A DNA stretch of 11,237 nt from Candidatus Thalassarchaeaceae archaeon. GTDB lineage: Archaea > Thermoplasmatota > Poseidoniia > Poseidoniales > Thalassarchaeaceae. The stretch lies in the NCBI GenBank assembly GCA_030747885.1, contig JASLJW010000048.1, forward strand, positions 1-11,237, given 5' to 3'. Positions 1 to 7,248 of the stretch are shown here, piece after piece; position 1 is the stretch's first letter, and each line of letters begins with the position of its first letter. The notes under the pieces are model-generated. The model did not search any database. It was given only the letters and a program-made list of their open reading frames with translations, and had not been told where the DNA came from. Made by a program: the position numbers and the translations under genes.

Positions 1-435
1 ATGAATTGGAAAAATACGTTGGTTGTAGGTGCGGGAACAGGCGCTACATTAGGTATGTTAGTGGCAGTGATTATGGTGAAAATAGGGCTTGAACCCCCTT
101 CCTTTGGTTCAGCGATTGTAGTTTTCCTTGGAATGATTTTCGTATCAGCCTTTGCGGTGCAAAAAATATCACAAAGAATTGATTGTTGTAATCCTAGTTT
201 AAAACAACTAATTCCAATTTCATTCCTCACCTTTGTTATGCCAGTATTAGGTGCATCATTCGGGGCCCCGAATAGCGATTTAGATACTCTCGCAACTATT
301 ATTCTCATAGGTGCAATAGGTGGGGGGGTTTGGAGTACTCCTTTTGCAATTTGGAATTTTACTAGAGGACCAAAGTCTTCAGAAGATCCTATAGTTGAAC
401 CCAAACCAATAATTTTGACTGATGAATCTGAATAG
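1..435 (+). CDS. Small four-helix membrane protein, function unknown
   Basis: The reading frame begins with ATG at the first base of the window and encodes 144 residues, so the true start could lie further upstream and no ribosome site can be seen. The protein shows four hydrophobic segments at about residues 6-28, 36-53, 68-88 and 97-120, with glycine-rich helices (for example GAGTGATLG near the N-terminus). It ends in an acidic, proline-containing soluble tail of about 23 residues. A Cys-Cys pair sits at 62-63 in the loop between helices 2 and 3. I do not recognise a family. It converges on the DUF454-type membrane gene with a one-base gap. The AT-rich codon use matches its neighbours. It is probably an integral cytoplasmic-membrane protein; no function is proposed. 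Confidence 0.7.
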   Translation: MNWKNTLVVGAGTGATLGMLVAVIMVKIGLEPPSFGSAIVVFLGMIFVSAFAVQKISQRIDCCNPSLKQLIPISFLTFVMPVLGASFGAPNSDLDTLATIILIGAIGGGVWSTPFAIWNFTRGPKSSEDPIVEPKPIILTDESE

Positions 436-436
436 T

Positions 437-931
437 CTAATTTGTTCTAGTTTTTACCCATCTAAATATGTAAAAAATTCCAATCAAACCCACAACTAAT
501 ATTGTGATTGCACCAGCTGCAAATTCATCTGCTCCAGTCCAAGTAGATGGTTGAAACAATTCACCATTTTCTCCTTTGGAAGAAACAACCCATACAAAAT
601 ATGCTGAAAGACTAGACATCCCCCCAATCATCCCAGCGATAACGAATTTTACATGTGAGGGAAGTGTTTTCCCAGTTGCATAGTATTCGAATATTACTGC
701 CCCAAAGAAGCGATTTGTCAGAGTCCACCGAAATAATTTTTCATTCGACATAGAGAACAGAAAAGCCGCTGGTACCGCCCAAGAAACTGACGGCCATCCA
801 GGAACCCATATTCCAATAATTGCAAAGACAAGAAATAGAGAACCTAATGCAACATAGATTCTACTTTTTATCATATTACTTGCTATTGAATATCGCTCAA
901 CGATTTCATCAATTGTATTGAGCCGTTCCAA
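437..931 (-). CDS. DUF454/YbaN-like inner-membrane protein
   Basis: This looks like a DUF454 (YbaN-like) integral membrane protein, a family of unknown biochemical function. The diagnostic region follows the first hydrophobic helix: an IGIWVPGWPSV turn, then SMSNEKLFRWTLTNRFFG, which matches the family pattern of a small-residue/Ser stretch, L-RW-L--NR-FG and a following K. Unlike most short DUF454 proteins it continues with two more hydrophobic helices and a loop, then ends in a basic tail (WVKTRTN). The start is uncertain. The frame is open to a TTG at 1012 (191 residues), just after an in-frame TAG. I prefer the TTG at 929-931 (164 residues) because AGGAGG lies seven bases upstream (939-944). 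An ATG at 872-874 would also give a family-like N-terminus but has no ribosome site. The gene converges with the left-edge membrane gene and diverges from purN. Confidence 0.72.
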   Translation of the reverse strand: MERLNTIDEIVERYSIASNMIKSRIYVALGSLFLVFAIIGIWVPGWPSVSWAVPAAFLFSMSNEKLFRWTLTNRFFGAVIFEYYATGKTLPSHVKFVIAGMIGGMSSLSAYFVWVVSSKGENGELFQPSTWTGADEFAAGAITILVVGLIGIFYIFRWVKTRTN

Positions 932-1069
932 TTCCACTCCTCCTAATGCTGGCCCCACATTTTCTAGTAATAATCGTGCCCCCTCCAGATGCCAATTTGT
1001 GAATATGCTCAAGCGCTAACCCCCCATCCAACAGCCATGCCTCTTCGAGTTGGCACCCCCGAGGATCCA

Positions 1070-1687
1070 ATGAGGTTGGCAGTGCTAATTTCAGGCAGTG
1101 GTTCTGGTATGGAGGCTTTATTGCATCATGTTGAAGAATCTGAAACATCTTGCCACATTACTGCGTTAGTGCTTAGTGACCGCTTGGGAGCCAAGGGCCT
1201 TTTAATCGCAGAAAATCATGGAATTGAGAATTTTGCAATTTCTTTACCTAATTCAATTATTGATTTGAATTCTAAACGTCTCAAGCATGAGGAATTAATC
1301 GAAGAGAAACTATCTTCTCACAATATAGAGGCCATAATTCTCTCAGGATATATGCGATTATTGAGCCCTAATTTTGTTTCTAGATGGGAAGGAAGAATAT
1401 TGAATATTCATCCTTCTTTATTGCCAAAACATCCAGGGGCACACGCCCATCAAGATGTTCTATCTGCAGGTGATTCCATTTCCGGGTGCACTGTCCATTT
1501 TGTAGATGCAGGAATGGATACTGGTGCAATTATTTCACAATCTCAAGTTCCTGTTTTCCCCGACGATTCTATTGAAAGTCTTCAGGAACGAGTAAAGGTG
1601 GTTGAACACCAAATTTATCCCCTAGCTATCGACGATTTTGCAGAAGGAAAAATTCGCATAATTGATGGTCAGATTATTCGAAAATAA
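1070..1687 (+). CDS. purN: Phosphoribosylglycinamide formyltransferase 1 (GAR transformylase)
   Basis: PurN transfers a formyl group from 10-formyltetrahydrofolate to glycinamide ribonucleotide, the third step of purine synthesis, in the cytoplasm. With this start the protein is 205 residues, close to the usual length of about 200-215. The N-terminal VLISGSGSGMEAL is the phosphoribosyl-binding loop. GYMRLLSP lies at 93-100 and NIHPSLLP at 112-119, giving catalytic Asn112 and His114. VDAGMDTGAI supplies catalytic Asp150. The C-terminal part (VPVFPDDS, ERVKVVEHQIYPLAI) also matches the family. I chose the ATG at 1070 because GAGG (1061-1064) lies five bases upstream and the binding loop begins directly after it. 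ATGs at 989 and 1037 are in frame but would add a tail not expected in the family. The 3' end overlaps the convergent MobA-like gene by 14 bp. No other purine genes are in the window. Confidence 0.95.
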   Translation: MRLAVLISGSGSGMEALLHHVEESETSCHITALVLSDRLGAKGLLIAENHGIENFAISLPNSIIDLNSKRLKHEELIEEKLSSHNIEAIILSGYMRLLSPNFVSRWEGRILNIHPSLLPKHPGAHAHQDVLSAGDSISGCTVHFVDAGMDTGAIISQSQVPVFPDDSIESLQERVKVVEHQIYPLAIDDFAEGKIRIIDGQIIRK

Positions 1688-2255
1688 GATCCTCAGGATA
1701 ATTCAGATTCCTTAGTGCATTAGCATGCCCTATTTTTTCTTCAATGACCTTTGAATCAATTCTCTGGAATCTATTTCCTTTTACCAATTCACGTAGAGGC
1801 ATTGCATCCATTGTAGAAATCAAATTCAAAAATTGTGTAGAATCAATTTGCATTAGTAAAGGCTCAGGTCCATTTTTACTCCAAGGAACAATACCAATAG
1901 AAGTTGAATTTGATTTGAATTTCTTCACCATTAATTGAATCGCGTTGAAATCAAACCAAGGAGAATCTACGGGTAGAATCTGAACATTCCCTCCCTTAGG
2001 TAGAGCAAATTTCAGAACATCCCAGATTCCATCGCATTCTTCTGAATCAACTATTGTTTTCATTTTATTTCCAAAGAGATGCTTTACCCATTCAGCTTGT
2101 TGTTGATCTCGTACAGATATTGTGATATTGGTTATTTCAGCATCAACAAGATTAGAAATCGCCCATTCGATTAATGTCTTATTTTCAAGAAGTAAACTAG
2201 CCTTGTCTTTACCCATCCTAGTCGATAACCCACCCGCTAGAATTAGACCTTGAAT
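1674..2255 (-). CDS. MobA-like NTP transferase (molybdenum cofactor guanylyltransferase family)
   Basis: This is a nucleotidyltransferase of the MobA-like NTP-transferase fold, whose members attach GMP or CMP to a phosphorylated acceptor. The signature LAGGLSTRMGKDKA is complete only if translation starts upstream of the first ATG (2214-2216). The codons before it read ATT CAA GGT CTA ATT CTA GCG GGT GGG, with an in-frame TGA at 2274-2276 and no ATG, GTG or TTG between. I therefore place the start at the ATT at 2253-2255, five bases downstream of the core of a strong ribosome site, AGGTGAT. This gives 193 residues, a normal family length. Other matches are the metal-binding-type PVDSPW (Asp97) and NGPEPLLM near residue 128, like the G-xPLxA segment of MobA. 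The gene is last in a leftward four-gene run. No molybdopterin gene is visible, so the substrate (Mo cofactor, phosphocholine or another acceptor) is unknown. Confidence 0.82.
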   Translation of the reverse strand: MQGLILAGGLSTRMGKDKASLLLENKTLIEWAISNLVDAEITNITISVRDQQQAEWVKHLFGNKMKTIVDSEECDGIWDVLKFALPKGGNVQILPVDSPWFDFNAIQLMVKKFKSNSTSIGIVPWSKNGPEPLLMQIDSTQFLNLISTMDAMPLRELVKGNRFQRIDSKVIEEKIGHANALRNLNYPEDLIFE

Positions 2256-2268
2256 CTTATCACCTACC
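2256..2268 (-). promoter_or_regulatory. Strong ribosome binding site for an AUU start, overlapping a stop codon
   Basis: On the minus strand the sequence reads GGTAGGTGATAAG and then ATT. AGGTGAT (2259-2265) is perfectly complementary to the usual archaeal 16S rRNA 3' tail. The TAG stop of the preceding small gene (2264-2266) lies inside it, which suggests translational coupling of the two genes. This site decides the start of the MobA-like gene. Confidence 0.7.
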
Positions 2269-2473
2269 GCATTTCATCTAGACGGCGAGTAGCATGCTCA
2301 ATTTCTGAAAGTAGTTCTCTAGTTCGCTCGATTAGAGTTTCTCTTTCTCTCTTTTTCTTTGCTTCCGATATCCATTTCATTAGTATGCCAATATCTTCAG
2401 CATCCCTTGCAATTGTCCATTCCAAAACACCCTCAACAATGGGCTCATCTGCAGGAACAATCGTCTCATTCAT
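2264..2473 (-). CDS. Small charged coiled-coil protein, function unknown
   Basis: This 69-residue protein starts at ATG with GAGGG six bases upstream (2480-2484). The N-terminal third (MNETIVPADEPIVEG) is acidic and probably extended. The rest, from about residue 16 to the end, is a highly charged helix with heptad-like hydrophobic spacing (KKKRERETLIERTRELLSEIEHATRRLDEM), typical of a coiled coil. I do not recognise a family. It lies 15 bp after the helical-protein gene, and its stop codon sits within the ribosome site of the MobA-like gene. An open frame on the opposite strand (2250-2501) covers the same bases. I favour the minus strand because of the ribosome site, the operon spacing and the ordinary composition. 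It may be an adaptor or partner of the proteins encoded beside it. Confidence 0.68.
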   Translation of the reverse strand: MNETIVPADEPIVEGVLEWTIARDAEDIGILMKWISEAKKKRERETLIERTRELLSEIEHATRRLDEMR

Positions 2474-2488
2474 GACTTTCCCTCTATC

Positions 2489-3163
2489 TCAATGTCTTTG
2501 ACCATTACGCGCATCATTCACAATAGCATCTCTTATTCGCCTTAGCAACCCATCTCCATCAGGAAGAATCACAGAATTTAATCCAGTCTTCAGAGTTTCA
2601 CTGATTGTTTCTTTTTTAGACAATTGATAAATCCCTACAATCCCCAAACATTTCTCGGCCCTAGATCCATTTAACAACTTCAATCCCAAATCTTCACTCA
2701 TCTTTGAACAGTTTGCACGAGACATCTCTTCTACATGTAGAAGCATTACTTCTATTGGAATTCGTTCACGTTTTCTTTCTACATGAGAAATTAAATCGAT
2801 CAAAGTGGCCCATTTCCAATCTGGAAAATTCTCTTTTTCTGGTAGATTCGCTAATAGAATTGATGAGAGAACTAAATCTTCTCTTCCAAATCTCTTCCAT
2901 AATCTGCCAATAATAACTTCAACTCTTTCCGACTCTTCGATGTTTGTAATAATCCAAGATGCAATTCGTCGTAATTCAGGCTCAGCAGTTCCTAAATGAA
3001 ACGAATATCCCGCATCCAAACCAATTCTATCGGTTGTAGATTTGATTGAAAGTGCAGGGATACCGATTGGATACGCATCTCTGATATGCTGAAGTAACAA
3101 TCTAGGTTTTTGCAGTGTGCGTGTACTTGCAATAGACAGATGATCATCCAGAGGATCCTGCAC
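2489..3163 (-). CDS. Uncharacterised all-helical protein
   Basis: This 224-residue protein starts at GTG, four bases after the TerB-like stop codon. The ribosome site GAAGGTGA overlaps that stop, so the two genes are very likely translated together. I do not recognise a family. After a variable N-terminus with LLLQHIRDAYPIGIP (22-36), the chain reads as a series of amphipathic helices at about 62-76, 81-93, 95-106, 116-129, 135-149, 155-165, 168-182, 186-197 and 203-218. That pattern fits a right-handed helical-repeat or HEAT-like fold, and only loosely recalls AlkD-type alkylation-repair proteins. No catalytic motif, membrane segment or signal peptide is visible, and the two cysteines (152 and 172) are isolated. 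Position two in the run suggests it acts with the TerB-like and coiled-coil neighbours, but this is inference. Confidence 0.75.
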   Translation of the reverse strand: MQDPLDDHLSIASTRTLQKPRLLLQHIRDAYPIGIPALSIKSTTDRIGLDAGYSFHLGTAEPELRRIASWIITNIEESERVEVIIGRLWKRFGREDLVLSSILLANLPEKENFPDWKWATLIDLISHVERKRERIPIEVMLLHVEEMSRANCSKMSEDLGLKLLNGSRAEKCLGIVGIYQLSKKETISETLKTGLNSVILPDGDGLLRRIRDAIVNDARNGQRH

Positions 3164-3167
3164 GGAT

Positions 3168-3695
3168 TCACCTTCTGATGATTTTCTTCATTTTTCCAGC
3201 AAATGTATCGGATTCTTCCTCTAGTTCTGCTTTTTCCCTTAATGGTTCGATAATTGCACTAGCTTCATCTTTTGAGAAGTGTAATTCTTCCCTGAGACAT
3301 TGCATTACTGCTGCTTCATCATCAGATTCATCTTCATTGAAGTGAACGGTCATCCATGATTTTCTATACAAGTCAACACGTTCCTTTCTAGTCATCTCTC
3401 TCCCCCCACTGATTTCTTCGCCTCGAAGTACTGCTTCATACACCTTTAATGGATCACCATCATCCAATTCCAATTCTCGACCAATGGCAATAATCAATCG
3501 TTTTTCTTCTTGAGTAAGCACTCCATCAGAAAGAACGACACGAATGATGGCGGAGAAGACTTTGAGGGTCTCAGGTGCGCCGGTCATGACTCTCCACTCA
3601 ATCTGTCCCCCTTGAAGGCTGTCCCAAATAATATCAGGAATATTGACGAGAATCGCCGGTGGGTTAATCCCTGATGTTTGCTGGGTTCTAGCCAT
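3168..3695 (-). CDS. TerB-like helical domain protein
   Basis: This soluble, acidic protein of 175 residues begins at the ATG at 3693-3695. In-frame GTGs at 3704 and 3710 would add three or five residues, and none of the three starts has a well-spaced ribosome site, so the message may be leaderless. Counting from the GTG at 3710, residues 52-82 contain FSAIIRVVLSDGVLTQEEKRL, which resembles the TerB-fold helix-turn motif with an SDG acidic turn followed by E-R. Residues 112-155 (LYRKSWMTV, then an acidic NEDESDDEAA turn and a helix) look like a second related helical half. TerB-like domains are found in tellurite-resistance clusters and in many unrelated signalling contexts; no other ter gene is here. 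It heads the leftward operon and diverges from dnaG across a spacer of about 100 bp. The assignment is by pattern only. Confidence 0.68.
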   Translation of the reverse strand: MARTQQTSGINPPAILVNIPDIIWDSLQGGQIEWRVMTGAPETLKVFSAIIRVVLSDGVLTQEEKRLIIAIGRELELDDGDPLKVYEAVLRGEEISGGREMTRKERVDLYRKSWMTVHFNEDESDDEAAVMQCLREELHFSKDEASAIIEPLREKAELEEESDTFAGKMKKIIRR

Positions 3696-3795
3696 CCTAG
3701 TCACGCTCACGGCCGATTTCGGTCTCGTGCCCGCCGGATGGTGGGGATTTGTCCGAAGGGACGTTTAGTAGGACTAGGTCAAAGAAGGAATTAAA
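3696..3795. promoter_or_regulatory. Divergent promoter region between the TerB-like operon and dnaG
   Basis: About 100 bp separate the two divergent start codons, so promoters for both directions should lie here. The half next to the TerB-like gene (about 3700-3760) is clearly richer in G and C than the surrounding genes, which is unusual for an archaeal promoter. The dnaG-proximal part holds GTTTAGTAG near 3763, a weak TATA candidate, and the ribosome site GAAGGA at 3784-3789, six bases before the dnaG ATG. No convincing TATA box, operator or inverted repeat is visible. Confidence 0.4.
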
Positions 3796-4965
3796 ATGGC
3801 AGCAGAACCAAAATATGTAATTGAAGCGAGTATTAGAACCGATGGCACCGTCCAAAGAAAGGATGTCGTAGGAGCAATATTTGGACAGACAGAAGGCCTT
3901 CTCGGAGAGAGCCTTCAATTGCGTCAAATGCAAAGAAAGGGACGTATTGGACATGTTGATGTCGAATTAGAAAATCAAAGAGGGAAGGTCCAAGGAATCA
4001 TCCGCCTCCCTACTATGATTGACCAGGTAACTACAGCAGTAATTGGCGCATCCCTTGAGACGATAGATCGTATTGGTCCATGTCAAGCAGTAATCAAGGT
4101 CAAGAAAATAGAGAATGTTAGATCTGCAAAGAGAACTCAAGTTGTCGATAGAGCAAAGGATTTGTTAATTCAGATTGTTAATGCAGGTTCTGAAGAATCG
4201 TCGAATATTCTTGATGAGGTTCGTTCGGTCTTAACTCTTGGAACTGAGACCGATTTCCATGGGATGACTTGTGGACCAAATGCTATCGATAGTAATGCAT
4301 TGATTATTGTTGAAGGACGAAATGATGTTCGTAATCTCTTGAAACATGGAATTAAGAACTCAATTGCTACAATGGGTGCTGGAATATCCAAAGAACTAGC
4401 AGAACTCGCCAAGAAGAAATCCACTGTTACTGCATTCATGGATGGCGATCGCGGCGGGACACTTCTTCTTGTAGAATTAGAGGGAACCCTTGGAAAGTCG
4501 TTGACTCATGTTGCATTAGCACCTCAAAGCCGTGAAGTTGAACATCTTGAAGGCAAGGTAATCACCAAGTGTTTGAATCAGAAAGAAGCAGCATCAAAGG
4601 TAGTTTCTCGACTCAAGGCTGATTTGGATAAGCAAGATACTGAAGTTCTAGGAAAGAAGGAAGATCTCACACCTGTTGATGTCCCCGATCAAGTTCTTGG
4701 GTGGAAAGAATCGTTTGATGGGTTGGCTAAGAATAAGGCTTGTTTTGTCCTTGAAGATGGCGAACTCTCTGAACCGTTAGGGGCGAGTAAACTTGCAGAG
4801 GGGGCTGAGAATGTTTCCGGAGCAGTTGGAATGTTGTTCAATGGTAAAATCACATCAAGAACACTTGAGATAGCTAAGAGTGCTGGTGTTCCGCATATTT
4901 TAGCATCATCTGTGAATGAAGATACTCTAGACGGAGTGGAAGTCTTTGTTCTTAGTGACCTTTGA
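3796..4965 (+). CDS. dnaG: Archaeal-type DnaG primase
   Basis: This is the archaeal DnaG homologue of bacterial primase. In studied archaea it synthesises short RNA primers and also associates with the RNA exosome. The 389 residues start at an ATG preceded by GAAGGA at six bases. The N-terminal archaeal domain begins YVIEASIRTDGTVQRKDVVGAIFGQTEGLLG and includes the conserved RLPTMIDQVTTAVIGA stretch (70-85). The Toprim core follows: ALIIVEGRNDV with Glu173, then AFMDGDRGG with Asp216 and Asp218, the expected metal ligands. A charged linker (about 270-310) leads to the C-terminal domain, with DGLAKNKACFVLED and GMLFNGKITSRTLEIAK. There is no zinc-binding domain, as expected for the archaeal form, and the length is slightly below many family members. 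The stop codon directly abuts the end of the convergent WW-domain gene. Confidence 0.96.
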   Translation: MAAEPKYVIEASIRTDGTVQRKDVVGAIFGQTEGLLGESLQLRQMQRKGRIGHVDVELENQRGKVQGIIRLPTMIDQVTTAVIGASLETIDRIGPCQAVIKVKKIENVRSAKRTQVVDRAKDLLIQIVNAGSEESSNILDEVRSVLTLGTETDFHGMTCGPNAIDSNALIIVEGRNDVRNLLKHGIKNSIATMGAGISKELAELAKKKSTVTAFMDGDRGGTLLLVELEGTLGKSLTHVALAPQSREVEHLEGKVITKCLNQKEAASKVVSRLKADLDKQDTEVLGKKEDLTPVDVPDQVLGWKESFDGLAKNKACFVLEDGELSEPLGASKLAEGAENVSGAVGMLFNGKITSRTLEIAKSAGVPHILASSVNEDTLDGVEVFVLSDL

Positions 4966-7248
4966 TTAGAGTGCTTTGATTCCTCCAGAAATGGAGACAA
5001 TTCCTTCATTAGAAAGAATAGAAATTTCTGAAATCAAATCTTCACTAGTTTTGGGTAACGGCCTCTTATCAAATCCAATAGGCAATTGAATTCCAGGCCC
5101 TGGGACCTCATCAAGTACTTTTTGCAAACGATCAATTTTTTCAATTAATCCATCATTATTTGACCAACAATGTCTATGTTCACTTCTTACACGTACCCAT
5201 TTTTCGATATTATCAAGTAGCGGCTCTAAAGATTGAACAAAATCTTCTTTTTTCATTTCATCCACTTCAGATTCAATAATGGGTATTAATCTGAGAATTC
5301 TTTGAATTCGTAAATCTCTAGATCGAGAAGATTGTACTTCTAATGGGTCCATGCCAACAATTCCAAGCCGATCTTTCAATGGAGAATATGGTTGTTGAGA
5401 AATTTCCTCAACTTTCTTTTTTTGTTTTTCAGGAACAATTTCATTGATGGAAAGGGGATTGTGTTTCTCTTTGAATTCTACAACTTGTTCCATGAACTTC
5501 TTCGCATCATCAATCTCATTTAGTTCAGAACCCCGAATTATATTATTTTCAACAAATGTAAAATCTTCAGGTTTTTCCCATGTAGATTTCTTTGTTCGAT
5601 TGTTGTAGTAGAATGGCTTTCCATCAGCAGCAATATTTTCAGTCCATTCCTCAATCGAAAGACTTTCTTTGATAGATGAATCTGAATCATTTGTTGGAGA
5701 ATTAATTACTGGAGTACTAATTGGTAAAATCTCTTTCACTTTTGCTTCTATCTCCCTTTTTCTTTCTTCGATTTCCCTACGTTCTGTACTTCTATCTCTT
5801 TTCATTTCAGCCTTAGACAAATTAGCTTCAAATTCTGATAATGTCCATTGCCCAGATTTTCTTATATTCATTGAAATAATTGCTGCCCTTTCTAACAACA
5901 TCGCCAAATGACGTTCTTGCCTGAGTGTAATTTTCTCGATTTCATTTGATTCAATTATTAATGATTCATTGTCGTGCCAATCAACCAAAATATTATCGTA
6001 AATTTCCTGAATACGTTCTGAATCAATAGAATGATCTAGATATTCAATTGATTTGAGAATAACTTTAGCTGCCTCTGCAGAAGGACGAACTAAATTCATT
6101 TTTTCTTTGATTTCCCAAAGAGATAATTCCGATGATTCAAGGAAATCTATTTTCAGACCAACGTCTTTCCAATCTTGAAGCTCAGATTCGACAGATTGCT
6201 CCAAATCTCTCTTTTCAACTCCCAATTCTTCTAACATTTCGAGCATTCTATCATTGTAATCTACTCTTCCCAACCAATCAGGTGCATCAATTCCTGCTTC
6301 ATCTAGAAGAATCCTAAGCATTCTGCAATTTTCTACCACAGAACCCCAGAATCTTTCCATGGATTTTAGATTAGATTCAATTTCCAATAATTGCTCTTGC
6401 GTGGGAATCGCTGAATCAAAGATGATTAATCCCCGTTTTTCCCAATTATGGAGTAAATGAAGAATTTCATCATTACTTTTGTTGATATCATGAATTTCAT
6501 CTTGGGTTGCAATTTCCAATTCTTGGATTGCATTAGAATTTCCATTTCTCCGAGCACTAGTAATAATTTCCAATCCCACTTGCGCTGCATCAGGACGTCG
6601 ATTTCTAAAAGATACAATCCTATCCTCCAAGACATCAATTCTATCTTCTAATTCCAACCAGTCTGCAGCTTCTTCAAATCGTTGAGCAAGACCAGCACCT
6701 TTTGAAAATTGTAAATCCCACCCCTTACTTTCTAAGATATTTACCATATCTTGTAGGATTGCCTCTCTTTCACGTTGTTTAGATTCCAGGTTTTCTATTG
6801 CTTTTCTTACTTGGTCTCTGGGTGCAATATTTTCAATGGCTTGTACAATTGCCATTGTTTCCTTTGGCGAATTGTGATCAACTGTCCCCAACCTTCTCAT
6901 CCATGCTGCTAATTCAATTGATCTACCTTCCATTGACCATTGGTCGCGCATTTCCTCAGCAGCTCTAACCCATGGTGCTTTTGCTACTAACATTGCATTG
7001 TATCTCGCTCTAATTTCTTCCAATTCAGAAGGATTTTGCAAGAGCCTATTTTTCATTCCCATTGCAGCATCCTCTAATGATTGGGGTGCATTTTCAAGCA
7101 CTGAAATCAAATCCTTTGCATTGTTAATTGTTTGTTGAACCAATAAAATCGAATCACTATCTGGGTTTGTGCCTAGAAGATTAGAGACTCCATCTTCACT
7201 GAACCCCTCTTCAACAAAGTGTCGAAGGTACCCAGTCCAGTCAGTCAC
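4966..7248 (-). CDS. Large coiled-coil protein with a WW domain
   Basis: This 760-residue soluble protein has one recognisable domain, a WW domain at about residues 531-561. The diagnostic residues are Trp535, Asp542-Gly543, Tyr547-Tyr548-Asn549, Trp557 and Pro560, with 22 residues between the tryptophans, as in canonical WW domains that bind proline-rich peptides. Residues 1-510 are helical and strongly charged, with a recurring module ending in W-x3-G-hydrophobic (near 104, 176, 269, 360 and 466). Residues 480-505 are a near-continuous charged helix leading into a Ser/Thr/Asp/Pro linker (about 508-530) before the WW domain. The C-terminal 200 residues are again helical, with [11 protein letters not shown] at 620-630. 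There are no membrane segments. The start is GTG, with GAGGTGGG (7252-7259) well placed upstream. WW domains are typical of eukaryotes; partner and role here are unknown. The gene converges on dnaG with no spacing. Confidence 0.85.
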   Translation of the reverse strand: MTDWTGYLRHFVEEGFSEDGVSNLLGTNPDSDSILLVQQTINNAKDLISVLENAPQSLEDAAMGMKNRLLQNPSELEEIRARYNAMLVAKAPWVRAAEEMRDQWSMEGRSIELAAWMRRLGTVDHNSPKETMAIVQAIENIAPRDQVRKAIENLESKQREREAILQDMVNILESKGWDLQFSKGAGLAQRFEEAADWLELEDRIDVLEDRIVSFRNRRPDAAQVGLEIITSARRNGNSNAIQELEIATQDEIHDINKSNDEILHLLHNWEKRGLIIFDSAIPTQEQLLEIESNLKSMERFWGSVVENCRMLRILLDEAGIDAPDWLGRVDYNDRMLEMLEELGVEKRDLEQSVESELQDWKDVGLKIDFLESSELSLWEIKEKMNLVRPSAEAAKVILKSIEYLDHSIDSERIQEIYDNILVDWHDNESLIIESNEIEKITLRQERHLAMLLERAAIISMNIRKSGQWTLSEFEANLSKAEMKRDRSTERREIEERKREIEAKVKEILPISTPVINSPTNDSDSSIKESLSIEEWTENIAADGKPFYYNNRTKKSTWEKPEDFTFVENNIIRGSELNEIDDAKKFMEQVVEFKEKHNPLSINEIVPEKQKKKVEEISQQPYSPLKDRLGIVGMDPLEVQSSRSRDLRIQRILRLIPIIESEVDEMKKEDFVQSLEPLLDNIEKWVRVRSEHRHCWSNNDGLIEKIDRLQKVLDEVPGPGIQLPIGFDKRPLPKTSEDLISEISILSNEGIVSISGGIKAL

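Noticed and set aside
1674..2255. Molybdenum cofactor biosynthesis cluster
   Set aside because: No moa, moe or mog genes are visible. The enzyme family includes other nucleotidyltransferases, so the pathway is left open.
2250..2501. Plus-strand 83-codon open frame, Ser/Ile-rich
   Set aside because: It lies opposite the small coiled-coil gene, which has a ribosome site and operon spacing. The plus-strand product looks like antisense translation of charged codons.
3168..3695. Tellurite-resistance locus
   Set aside because: Only one TerB-like protein is present. No TerC, TerD or TerZ-like gene is nearby, and the domain occurs in many other contexts.
3697..3954. Minus-strand 85-codon frame across the dnaG start and divergent spacer
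   Set aside because: It runs antisense to the conserved DnaG N-terminus and over the promoter region; its composition is not protein-like.
4170..4439. Minus-strand 89-codon open frame inside dnaG
   Set aside because: It lies wholly antisense to the conserved DnaG Toprim region and has no start signal.
4966..7248. Prp40-like splicing protein (WW plus FF domains)
   Set aside because: There is only one WW domain and no recognisable FF motif. The helical parts do not follow the FF spacing.
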